Shown here: piece after piece, positions 43,650 to 56,426 of the stretch | Layout of the letters: every line of letters begins with the position of its first letter | How positions within the stretch are numbered: position 1 is the first letter of the stretch | Assembly: GCA_022497155.1 (NCBI GenBank) | Contig: MU385724.1 | Coordinates: 620,001-684,000, forward strand | DNA length: 64,000 bases | Reading direction: 5' to 3' | From: Whalleya microplaca | Lineage: Eukaryota > Ascomycota > Sordariomycetes > Xylariales > Xylariaceae | Translations under genes and position numbers: made by a program | The notes under the pieces: generated by a model | The model's input: only the letters and a program-made list of their open reading frames with translations | What the model was told of the DNA's origin: nothing | Database searches by the model: none

Positions 43650-44597
43650 ATGTCTACTTGGGCTTCTACTTTTACTACCACCACTACCCCTTACTTTGCT
43701 CCTGCCGACTCTCTCCCGGCACCTCTTCCAAGCTACGAGGAGACCGCTGATTGTCAAGATTTGCTCCCCGAGAACCAATGGGAACCCATGGATCGGGACC
43801 TCCTCCATATTAACGACCACTACGTAGCGAAATACGGACGCTATGTCCTCCCAATTGAAGTCGAGAATATGTTCTTCGTCAAGAAGCATTGTCCCAACAT
43901 CATCATGCCGACCGTGTATGCCATGTACACGCGTGAGTCGACCGGAAACAATGTCATCATCATGGAACACATTCGTGGTGGGGAGTGCCTCTACGACGTT
44001 CGGAACCGTAGGCTTAAGATGGATCAGAAGAAGGGTGTCATGGCACAACTGCAGTCCTACCTGGACGCTCTTCACAGCATTCCATCGGACAGCCCGGAGC
44101 CCTACTACGGGCACTTTGGCAAGCGTCCGTTTCCCTCACCTGCGCGCTTCTCGGGGCCGTTCTCTTCAGCGCACGACTTCAACGCTGCTCATTGGCAAAC
44201 CCACGCTCTCCACTACGCCCGCGACGGCAAGGTCGACGACGCCATCTTGAAGCTGACAGATGCCTACCAGGGGTGGTTCGAGGGACTCACGGCAGGCAAC
44301 GACGCCCCCGTCTTTTGCCACGGACAGTTCAGTTCCACTAGTATCATGATCCGGGACGATGGCAAGGCCGTGCTCACTAACTGGGAATCGGCAGGATTCT
44401 GGCCGGCGTACACGGAGTGCCTGCCCGATGCATGGCAGCACAAGACATGGAGACAGCTCAACTACGTGCCTCGGGAGGTGATCATGTTTCTTCTCAAGGC
44501 TCGCACCGCTTTGGATGATCGTCGCTTCGACCTCGAACACGATGAGGAGGAGGATAGGAACCGTACTAATGAGGCATATCAGATTCAGAAGACGTAG
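43650..44597 (+). CDS. Aminoglycoside-phosphotransferase-like protein, predicted pseudokinase (315 aa)
   Basis: Intronless. The fold is that of fungal APH/choline-kinase-like phosphotransferases. It has an N-lobe stretch MFFVKKHCPNIIMPTVYAM, the hinge VIIMEHIRGGECLYD, helical blocks around YLDALHSIPSD, the catalytic-loop region, and the C-lobe block GFWPAYTECLPDAW. The residues needed for catalysis are altered. The loop normally reading HGDLxxxN is CHGQFSSTSIMI (about 222-233), and the metal-binding IDWE is TNWES (about 242). Asp, Asn and Asp are all replaced while the rest of the fold is kept and the frame is open. This suggests a selected non-catalytic role or early decay. I start at the Met in MSTWAST, which has a good ATCACCATG context. 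An in-frame ATG at 43500 would add 50 residues of repeat-derived sequence. Confidence 0.8.
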   Translation: MSTWASTFTTTTTPYFAPADSLPAPLPSYEETADCQDLLPENQWEPMDRDLLHINDHYVAKYGRYVLPIEVENMFFVKKHCPNIIMPTVYAMYTRESTGNNVIIMEHIRGGECLYDVRNRRLKMDQKKGVMAQLQSYLDALHSIPSDSPEPYYGHFGKRPFPSPARFSGPFSSAHDFNAAHWQTHALHYARDGKVDDAILKLTDAYQGWFEGLTAGNDAPVFCHGQFSSTSIMIRDDGKAVLTNWESAGFWPAYTECLPDAWQHKTWRQLNYVPREVIMFLLKARTALDDRRFDLEHDEEEDRNRTNEAYQIQKT

Positions 44598-47500
44598 AAC
44601 AACATCGATGACGTTGTCTTTCGGGTGCTAGAGTCTTTCCGCGCGTGAAGTGAGCTTCAATAGTATCCTTCCTCCAAGTTCTTGAGGATTTTAGATTTCA
44701 ATTCTCGCCTCTAAAACTCGCTTGACTTGGGACATTTTTATTTTCATATATATATATTTACTTTTACTCACAGTAATGTGAACTTTCGCAAACTCTATTT
44801 GGCTCATAAAGACTTTATAGCTTAGTCAATGTGTGAATTCGAATAATGATGTTACTTGCGCCTTCATGTACTCTACGCGACAATTATTGATATAGTCTTC
44901 TTGCTTACTACTGCGCAATCCTTTCATAATATGTCCAAACACATGTCCACAAACTCTAAAAACCAGCTGCTAAGTCAGTCTCGAAAACCTTTAGTTCTAA
45001 GATCTACCGTCTTCTTTTATCACTCAGTCTATTTTCTCGCCTTGGGAATAGCTACCGCAACAAGCTCTTTGGCTAGTATGCTCATTATACGCACATAACA
45101 GTTACTTTTAGGCTTCATTGCAGAAGAGAGAGGGGTCTGGAATATTACGACGCGAAGTGCCATCACCGCGATCTCAAGGTTGTCCCTGTCCAGCAACTAA
45201 GGCTACAGAATCACTATTAATAATGACGAATGAAGCTGCGGGAATTGTGACTCGTAGTTGCGGCAGGACAAGTGTATTTTCTAGAGACGTCCCGCGCTGT
45301 GCTTCGGGGACTTCTAGAGCATTTCGCCGTTGTCTGTTTTTATATCGCTACGTTGAAATCGCGAAGGGAAATTGTTCTAGAAGTAGCGTCGGCGGCGTAG
45401 ATACTGTGCTTGAATACGGGCGAAGCACGGGAAAACAGTCGATGGCAGTGGGTTAGGTCGTAGATTCGCAAATGGGGCGACGGAAGCTGACAGTTCGGCA
45501 TCTTCACACTGCATATTCGAACATCGTAGTCGAGGGGAACTGGAACATTTTCGTATAAGAATTGGCAACAAATTAGTTTGGAGGAGAGGGAGAGAAACTA
45601 GTGATGATATTTAGTTCCGTGTTGTCATCGTCTAGACAAGTCGCATGCATCCGAGGCAAAGAAACAGCAATCTTTAATTCTAGAAACGCAGCAATTGTGA
45701 AACAGGCGGCAGAGCATCGCTGCTAGGGATTAGAATCGATGTTCAGCCGAACAATCATAAATTCAGAGAGTACATAGAAGTATTCGAGCGCAATAATACT
45801 GTTGCCAGTGTCAGCTTGAGGGAGGACTGAGGGCTATGTTCTATAAGGGCACGTCGCGCAGAGCCTGAAATTGTGTTTATATCGCCATTGTCGCTTCATG
45901 ATGCGGAAACTTCGAGGCCAGTTCATAAACGAGCAGTAGTAGGCTTCAGAGGAATTTTAACGATACGAAGGTAGAATGGGAGAAGATTGGGTTGTACCAA
46001 GAAAGGGGAAGCTGGTGAACGTCATTCAACTCGGCGCGGGACTTGCTAACTGGGGTAGAAAGATATGATTGGACGTGGGCTTCCTCTGTATGGTCATACT
46101 GGCCTCAGCGCACTCAACAAACTCTATGTCACTATAATGAAAATAGACAGCTGGGTATTGCGAGCAAATACATACATAGATGTTTGATGCCCTAAGCACT
46201 TTGTAGTTTACGCATATTTAGTTATCGTGCTGCTCAGCGCATGTCTGAGTCCGGAGTCTTTGCCCGTCGCTGGTCAAGTTAATACTAGGCCATGCAATAG
46301 CCATACACCCACCCAATAGAACCTCAATGAATTTCGACTTTGCACCTCTTGTATTATTTACAACGGCAGACAATTGGAAGTTATTCCCGAATCCTTAGTG
46401 TAATGATGTTCTTTGAGATTAAGGTCCAAAGACATGCTAGCATTACGATCGCCACCTTGACTTACGCTAGTCAGATGCAACCTAATATTCCTCTTCACGG
46501 TCCCATGGTTTATCATTCCTAGCCTCAATTGCGTACCAGAACACCGACCCAATACACATGCTATCGTTCACGATACTACCTTGGTTACCCAGCTCAGTGA
46601 AATCTTTGCGCAATAATTGACTTTCGAAGGAAACCTAATGATTCCTTCGGGCTAATTGGCATCCCCGATTCGGTGTCCTGGTAGTTGTCTTTCTCTCGCA
46701 GTTATCTGCAACAGCCTTTGCAGTCCGAAATATCGGATAGATGAACACATGTTGCATGGCAACACCGCGTTTGTTATGGAACTCACTGGGCTATGGCGGA
46801 ATGTCTCAAGAGCCTGAAAGACTTGAGTTGCTAATGATAACTTAATGGGCGATTCCAAGAGTTAGAGGTGAGTACTCATACCGACTTTACATTCATAGCA
46901 TCCTGACAGCGTTGAACGCTTTTCTTCTGATTGGTATGGGCAGCAGATTTAAGATACTAGCTCTGTAGTGATTAATCCAGCATGTAGCAAGATTCAGAAC
47001 CACTAGTGAGTCCGAACTGCGATTAGCTTCCCTCAGTAACCCTCATAGCCTTCTATTTTCAAGGCCGTCGAAGTTATCCTAGTCACTGTTGTTATCAAGT
47101 TGATTACTTGTTATGACAAAGAGACAGCCTCCAGTACTTCATGCCTACTGAGAAATCTAACAATGTGATAGATCTCCTACGCGAAGGATGTCCTTCATTG
47201 CTCTACATCGGCGGCTTTCTGCTTCACATAATCATCTCGGAAACTTTATGCAAACTGCCATTTGAATTAGGCCGTTGGCTTCTAAAGCCGGTTTAGCCGC
47301 AGTGAATTCGAATTCCAAAGTGCTTGTCGGTGGTGGCTCCCGTTATCCTTGTGACTATGGGTTTTCCGAGCTATCATTGTGGGTGTTATCAAGCTTGCCG
47401 CCGGGGATTGCAGCCTCATCAATCCTCAAAGCTAGTTTGGCTCACCTCATCTTTATCTTTCGAACAGATACGCAATAGCAACCGGCGCGAATAGAGATGC

Positions 47501-50500
47501 ATGGCAGTTTCTGATAATTGGATCTTTATCGGTCTTGATTCCTCTTTTGTCAGATACAATCGGGCCTTGCTTTAGCAGCTTTCGCAGAGGCCGCCGTGAA
47601 CCAGCACGGCAACATCGCCTCAATCCCGCACCTACCGTTCCTAATCATGCGATTACATTAATACGCACTCCTTAGTGATAGTCTTATGGGTGACCTTGCA
47701 CTTAATATGTCCTACTATCATTCAAGACAGCAGGGCCGAAGCCCACGTCAATGAGGCAGATCTCCACGTAACAGTTTCCATCGGAATGATACTCACTCTT
47801 CCCCTTCCCCTGGATGCTAACACTTAAGTCCTGCATAGCTAATATATATCTGACAGTGGAGACTGTGGCATTTTGCTATAATAACAGTTCACTACCTAAT
47901 GTATGTACAAAGGCGGTGTGGATACGAAGGAATGCCTGGGAGAGGCAGTGACTAGATGGACCCCTCGAGTACGAGGGGCATTTCGGCGAAGGATGCTCAC
48001 AGCAGATCCAACGAAGACAGCCGAGCCCGGCACAAATCTCATGTCAGTCCTGCAGTAAAATCGCACGCGCCTGCATTCTTCGATTATACCGATTCTTGCT
48101 ATAGTTGAAACGAAGTTTCTGTTCTGGGGCAGTTGTGTAACATTGGGATCAAGTACTTCCACAGTAACTTGTCAATAATGAGGTTCATATCGAAACGACA
48201 TGTTCACATGCTAATTATGTTTTATGGCAGACAGCATTTAACCCATTCAAGCTTACAGCGGCATAGGAGAAAATGGATCCCATGGACTAGAAGCGGTCAA
48301 CTAGCCTAACAACAGCAATTGCAACGGATCGGGCCCTGATTAGAGCTCTAAACGAAGCATAGAGTGTCCATAATGTACTTGTGACTAGCTTTACCAATGA
48401 ACACTCTACTGGTGGCTTCGGTAGACCCCTCTCAGTATCTCGAGAGTGCATACGGCTGTCAAGTAGAGTAATATTAGATCAGCTCATTGAAACACGACAA
48501 ACTCTAATTGCGAGGTAACTACAATACGCTCAATTGCTCATAGTATCAACACTATATCTGGAAATAATTCTCAACTATAATTGGCTCTTTTGCAAGCTCC
48601 CTCACCAGTCCTTTAAAAGCTACTCGGAGCGATCGTGCTCACAACTTGCCTACCTTAGCTTCCACATCACCGACAAATTTATAACAGAATCGCATTACTC
48701 ACTTCCCAGAAGAAAGCTGGGACGTAGACTACCTAGTTACATAGCTATTCAATGATCATTTCTATATGTAGCTTCTGTTGGTATAAGACTTTGCCATGTA
48801 GTTGGCACGCATACGATATCATTCCGGTGACAAGGTGTTCGGTAGTGGTTTTATTTACATCCAGTGTTCGAGTCAAGATAACAAGCATCATCGTAACAAA
48901 GGATTATCTAGCGATCTATATCGAAACCATGCTCGTAAGGCCCATCAAACTTCGATACAGAGTAGCTTTATAGAGGTAAGCTTCGCGCCAATCCTATAAT
49001 AGTCACCTACGCTGCTCGTCTAGACCTAATCAATAAGACAAATTCATTTTTACAGACTTGTAAATACTACTCTCCCATTGACTATTGACACTCTCATAGA
49101 GGTCAGTATATAGAGCTGGCGTATATAGCTTGCATTTGCTTATCTGTCGCTCAAAGGCTTGATGGCTTCTATTTTAGGAACACAACACTAGCTCAACCAG
49201 ACGTACAAACACTCGCGTCCGTGCGCCTATAAGACTTCCTTTCGCACAAACACATAGAATTAGGAGAGCAAGTTCTCATTTTCTTGAAGATACAATAATG
49301 TAACGAGGTGTATGTGAAGGATACTCAAGAGTTGCAAATTGATGAAATGTATATAGATGTGAAGTCATGTGTAGCACAGCCCGGCGACAAGATCATCTTA
49401 GATCTAAACCATGGCACATAGCCGAGGACTCACTAGTTAGAATTAACTACAAAAAACAGCGAGAATTATTTAATGTTTTCGTGTCATGTTTTCTTCACTG
49501 AGTTCATGTACGAAATGCTGAAGAGTTATAAAAGCCATGCGGATGTCTACATATTCTCTCTTAGTCAACGAACACGGCACCGAAACTTAAACATCATAGT
49601 GCCCCAGGTGGGTATCATAACCGAAAAGATTATAATAGATACTGTTATCATTACTTGTTTATCATTGCTACCGTAGAAACCCCAACTACAGCATGTATCA
49701 TTGTTTAACGATTCTGAGGGGAAGATACAATTCTCTGTATTTCTCTCCTATCTGCGGTCAGCGACTTACACTGCTCTTCTCATAAAATACATTCGTTCTG
49801 CGGCACAGTTCCTTGCAGGCGGCCATGTTCGGCGATAAATACCCTCGCTACCACGTGCGTCTGCAGTGCTGACATTCGGCTCAGCTGTCCCTTGTTTTGA
49901 CCGTTCTGTGCTCCAGTAGGAGCACATTATTGGACCGCTTTCATGTCGTACTGCGTAATGCAGCAGTGATGTTTCGACGAACCAACGGGCGTCCAGATGG
50001 TTGACAAGGTTGATAATGACCCGGGGCTCTGGGTAGGGCTGAGGCAATGTACCACAACATTGGTAAACCTGGTACGAATCCTCCCATATGCTTGGTCGTG
50101 GTTGCTCTAAGATTCATCACTGAAAGGTTATAGAGTACGTTGATTCTTCCTTCGGAGAGCTTAACTTAGCACTTAGGTCTGAGTCATAAGATATTAAACT
50201 GAGATCAGGGAGTACAGGGCGCTGCATTACGGTATATGAACGGATTGCTTATTAGAAATGTCCGAAGAGCAACAAAATGTATCATTGTCAATGGGATCAA
50301 TTTCATTTCACTTCGTCGAGTGATATTTACCTATGCAACTAATTTTCTTCTTCTTACCTATAGGCGTGAACTGACTATTTATACATTTACACAATCGCGT
50401 TGTTGTACTTGATTATTGTTCGAACCTATTATGTCCAGTCGCATGGCACGCCATCGCTGTAGGGGACCGTTGGCGCAACCCCCTACCAACCTAGTCTCTA

Positions 50501-51902
50501 CAACCATAGATACTACTAGCAATTTATACCGCAACCTTTCAGTCTTAGTGGCATCTGGCCTCAGTCTGTTCTCACATCCGTAAATATCTTACATTTATAA
50601 CATTACAAGAACATAAGGACATTTTGTTAGCTATGGAATTGGGCATCATCACTATACAATATGGTCTAGTGCATGTAGAGAATTGCGTAGAGGATCTCCA
50701 AGCACAACTTTTTTCTTAGGAAGCACAGCTTCTGCTTCTCCCTGTATTCTGCAGACACAATATTTTGTTAGGATTTACTACCGCAATATTATGCGGATAA
50801 CGTTACCTCTATGAGAAGGAAAGGAGTGATATAATGACTAGCAATTACATAAGATACCAGACGGCAAACAGTGAACCAAATTAGACAAATATTTTGGCCA
50901 TTCAATGTGTTACTAAACCATTCGAATATTGACATCTAGATCTTCATTGGTGAGCTTACAGAGTAAATTTCATGTAGATCACAGAACCTTTTCAACATAT
51001 ATTTTGGTTGCACTAGCCCAGTAGAGATTCACAGAGGTGCTTGGCATAACGGCAATTAAATACAAGAAGGTAATTGTCTTGAATGGTTTGCCCAACTAGA
51101 ACTTTATCTATAGCAAATATTTAGGAGTAGAATAACAAATTAAGCTGTTATTGCAACGTAGGTTCATCAGCTTTAGGTGGACGATATTAATCATGATGAG
51201 CAATACCCTGTATGTACAGTTCGTATAATTTTATAGTATTACGAGGCCTCCATTCCACAATGTTAACCACAACTTCCCGAATCACCTTAGATACCCTAAT
51301 ACCGACCATCAGATGACTTCTAGTTACGCCTAGAATGTATGGCGACCTAGTAGAAACTCCCGAGCACTAGACGCCGAATACTGATGGTCACAAAAAGCGG
51401 AGCTTGGAGTGGATTAAGATAGGTGTGCCGCCGTTGGATTAGTATCCTGTAGCCAGACCCACAAGCTACGTAACTCTAAGTGTAATAAGGAGAACACACT
51501 GCCCTTCTTCTTTCGTAACAATTTCCTTCTAGAACTTGATCCGTCAGTACCACCCGATGGGTAGTCCAAGCTGAGAAATACTGATTCTTTATGGCAACTT
51601 CCGACCGATTATTAGCGATCATATTATGCCACAAGAATAGAGACACGATGACTATGGTTTATAAAAGCTGAAGTAATCCTCCGATTTACGACTTGAACAT
51701 TTCTGTGATCAGAGCAGTATTAAGCACAAGCAGGATAAGCAAGATTTGGGCTGCAAATGAATCAATTCGATGGCGTAAATTGTATACGCCCGGCGAACTA
51801 ACATATACCCTAGAAGGCAAACTCGCAGCGTCCGCATCGACAGAAACTCCTCGGTCATGAGCGCTCCTCCACCGCCGCCGTCACCGCCCTGAGGCTAGAA
51901 CC
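44598..51902. other. Gene-poor region, 7.3 kb
   Basis: No frame has recognisable motifs. A few stretches look like short coding relics without linkable exons, for example minus-strand 46858-46652 with CNMCSSIRYFGLQRLLQIT, and 47275-47640. The base composition is moderately AT-rich with evenly spread stops, as expected of decayed sequence. I see no terminal repeats or long tandem arrays. Confidence 0.4.
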
Positions 51903-52863
<961 letters not shown>

Positions 52864-52943
52864 GTTGCTGAAATCTGACAGATAGTGATTCTTGTATTTG
52901 CTGTCAACATATTCATTCCTAGGCTCAGAGGGAGCTCCATCGC

Positions 52944-52950
52944 TTAAATA
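52944..52950 (-). promoter_or_regulatory. Possible TATA box of the xylanase gene
   Basis: TATTTAA on the gene strand, 80 bp upstream of the start codon. Spacing is right for a fungal TATA element, but the sequence is common by chance. Confidence 0.3.
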
Positions 52951-53220
52951 CTTGCTATGAATTCTGTAACTTGTGTCTGTGGTTTCACTCAATAAACTTC
53001 CTTCTCGAAGGGGAAATCTTGAATTGATTCCTAGTTCCGGAGAAAATGGGTCAATGGAAGTAGCATGTATATGTCGATCAATGTGGGGTGTAAATTGCCG
53101 GTAGTACGCAGGACTGGAGAACCGGGAACCGATATTGAGACTATAGATTCTGCCGGCGGATAAATACAGCTTGTCCTAACTTCTTTTCGCTGATTCTCTA
53201 TGTGGCGGTTTCATGTTTCT

Positions 53221-53226
53221 CTAGCC
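53221..53226 (-). promoter_or_regulatory. Possible XlnR/Xyr1 site
   Basis: Reads GGCTAG on the gene strand, fitting the GGCTAR consensus of the xylanase regulator, about 360 bp upstream of the start. A second GGCTAG, in the opposite orientation, lies at 53569-53574. A six-base match alone is weak evidence. Confidence 0.25.
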
Positions 53227-53699
53227 ACCTACGCCGCCTAGATGCCTGGGTATAATCCAGACCTGGCCATGGCGGGTGCTAATGCAATGGTATTTTGCCT
53301 ACAATGTGGTAGTCCACTTCTGCCAATTTCCACCATTCAAGTTATTCAGCGTTGATGGAAGGCGATGACGACGGTGATGGCGATTGAGGCATGATTGATG
53401 GCGTAAGCGGAATGAGAACTAATGCGTAGCATGGTAGATTTCACTTACTACGAGCGTTGGGATATAGAAGAAGGTCTTTGATGGGATATAAGCAATACAG
53501 AGAGGGATGCCTTCATGCTGGACTGTATCTTGGTCAGCTTGGGAATTGTCAGTTCTAGTCGAGAATTCGGCTAGACTGGTACGCATTCGTCCACTTGCGA
53601 CGAAATGTCATTTCATACCCAAGTGGCTTGCTGGCATAAGGGGGTGTCATGCCTCCGCCCCCTTTACCATTGGTTGTTCCCTCATCTCCACCCTATAAG

Positions 53700-55930
53700 C
53701 AGCTCCAACATATCGTCGAGAGGGCGGAAACAAGCTGGAGTAGGGAGTCGACATATATGTAGTTGTTGCTTTGCAACTGTGCAGATTCGACTTATCACTT
53801 CCTTGTGTCAATCCTCTCCACCCTGTCACCTCGTTGCCGCCGACCACGACAGGGAACGGATCTCACTGCCAGGGGGTTAGGATGACGCAAGAATTACTAA
53901 ATGTAAAAAACCCCACAGCGGAGTAACAGAATGCCACGCGATTGCAACGCGATTGCATAGACTGATCCTATTACTGTACAAAGGCAAGCCTCGTCGCGGA
54001 CTAGCCCAGCATTTGCTGCACTCCCGGACGCATTGGATGCGCTCCATAGACTGCGAGACGCCTCTCATTCATACCCAACTGCCAATCTAACCCGAAGGTG
54101 CTTAGTGCCACTGTGGACTCAGCCGTGGTTCGCAAGACAAATGCGGAGGTGTGGAATGACATTTGCTACACGTACCTTTGGAGACGTCCATTCCACGTCA
54201 ATAGCTGGTTCTGATCAGACTTTGCACATTATTGCTCCAAATATAGGTTCCATTGCTTGCCGCACCGACGTCGAGCTATGGTTCCCCTGAGACTCATCAG
54301 CAACGGATTGCAACGAGTTCCACCAGACTCGCAGAATATGACTATTCTCGATGTCAGGTGTCACATATCACTAGAGAGTCGTCTTGGGGTGCGTAACCGA
54401 GGTGAGCTGGGCCATACACCGACAGAACTGGAATCATTCAGAAGCGCTCGAGCGGGGCATTGTTTTCAACGGGTTCAACACATGCCAAACAGGATGAGGA
54501 ACCGTCACCTCCAGCACTTGGTCTTACTGTGACGATGCTATTAGATGCTACAGCTATGGGTCTAAACAAGGTGATGACCACATAATTGTGCATATCGCGT
54601 ACAGGGGCGGAAGTGTAGAAAAAGATGGCATTCAGCAATGGCTATCGACAGGCGTTACGACGATTGGGACAGTCTTTGAACAAGTACACATATGCAGTGG
54701 GGTATTGGAAAGACGATCCGAGTACGACGAACTCACGGACGACCAATCGCGCTGCTGTTTGTGAGGCAAATAATGATGTAGTTGAGGCTCAGACTAACTT
54801 TGAATGCCATCCTTGCCATCGTTCCTCTATTCGACGTTGGGTATAAGGTAATGTTGACTTATTAATCGGGGTTGAAGCGAATATTATCAACGCTCCTAAC
54901 ACCAGACTAGTGCAAGGGGGCTCTTTTCGAGATGCAGGTTGAGTACAGCGATGCGACCTATGTCCGGATCGTACCGACTCTAACCCTGACGTCGGACATA
55001 TTGTGAGACAGGGTGTCCATCTAATAAAGCTAAGACCTTCTTTCTAGGCAATGAGACCCGCACGAAGGGGTTTCGCCTGATATGACAAACTACGAGATTT
55101 GTGTCGTCGAAATAAACACCGAGAGCGGACGAACCGGCCGGGGCAGACCGTTCCGAAGAGGGCTGCAAAGTGAGGCGATTTCGCACAGATCCTATATCTC
55201 CTATCCAGGGTCCCATCAAGTGGATACGTTTCTCGGCTGATCGCCTCACTGCCTGCTCGTCAGGAACCCTGACCCATAACCCGTAGGGGCCGCTAAGGAG
55301 ACAATTATACTTTTACGCAGTAGAAGGTAATTGGTACCGTTTTGTCTAATGCTGCGAGAGTGGATACTTGCAAGCAGATGTCAACACAGCACGACGACGT
55401 CGTGTCAGTTGTGGGTTGATATGCTGCAGGTCTATTACTACTATGTCAAGCTTTTTTGGTAGATCCGACATGGTATAATGCCTTGCCGGCGGCAAGACTC
55501 CGCGGTCGACGCCCCAGACAATGATCGCTGGATCTGCTCTGCCGAACAGTATGTACGACAGCCGCCGTGGAGAATGGGGGTACATTTTGGGTATCCACCT
55601 CACCATATACGAACCTTACACGTACCGCAGTCCAAGACGAACCCTGGGTTAATTCAACCCTGGCGAATGACGGACTGCTGACTGTGGGGGCTGTGGTTAC
55701 GATCTTGCAAGCAACTATGGTAACGTTACGGGAGCTTCCTATGTCCACATGGCAGAACGATCCATTTCAAGCACACACTCCTTTCCTAGTGCGGTTGAAT
55801 CTGGGGTAGATGCGTCCTCATCAAAGGTTACATCATCATGTTGAAGAGTCAACGGAAGAAAAGGTGATCCTGCAGTTGTAGTCTCATAGGGCTGGCTGTA
55901 CTCCGTATGGGACTGCGGAACGTGCAGTAG
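53700..55930 (+). pseudogene. Probable decayed locus for a Cys-rich, possibly secreted protein
   Basis: Several plus-strand stretches look coding but are broken by stops. One open run without a start codon, 54498-54764 (89 codons), contains WSYCDDAIRCYSYGSKQ and GDDHIIVHIAYRGG and is preceded directly by TGA at 54495. Others lie at about 54050-54210 (AEVWNDICYTYLWRRP), about 54160-54290 (SIACRTDVELWFP), after a CTAAC...TAG splice acceptor near 54910 (CKGALFEMQVEYSD), and at about 55680-55855 (DCGGCGYDLASNYGNVTGAS). A TATA-like CCTATAAG sits at about 53691. Many of the stops are TGA or TAA, as expected from C-to-T decay. I recognise no family, and an intact many-intron gene cannot be excluded. 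Confidence 0.35.
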
Positions 55931-56426
55931 ATCGTTGATCATCCACTACTTGCGTGCTTATGAAAGCATGAGTCGGCCCATTCATACTTCCTCCATTGAT
56001 ACACATCACATCAGGCCATCCCACTACCTATTTTTGGGCATCAAGAGAGACGACCCCAGCGGTTCGGGCCGTTCAGACAGCTTGGTGATCTTCGGAGCCT
56101 CCTCCGTGTATGTCTTGGCGCCAAGCCAGACTGCTTGCGACAAGGACCGGGATTTCCGCGGCATGCCGGCTTCCCACCTTGACAGTTTATGCAGCCGAGA
56201 TGGACAGGGAATTTCCAAGCACGAGACCCGCGGCGAGCTGACTGGTCACAGAATACAGGAAACCGGGGTGACGCATGTGTCAAAGGTCGGTTAGTAAAGC
56301 CGGCAGAATCACAGCAAGTGCCGAGCTGTGACGGAAATGAAAAATGAATGGATCATCGACCGGGAGCAGGGATGAACGCATAGATAATTACATTTCGGGA
56401 TGAGAGCCTCGCCAATACGCATCTGT
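55931..56426. other. Intergenic, 3' flank of the acyltransferase
   Basis: No gene recognised. The overlapping frames at 55935-56294 on both strands are not supported by motifs. Confidence 0.4.
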
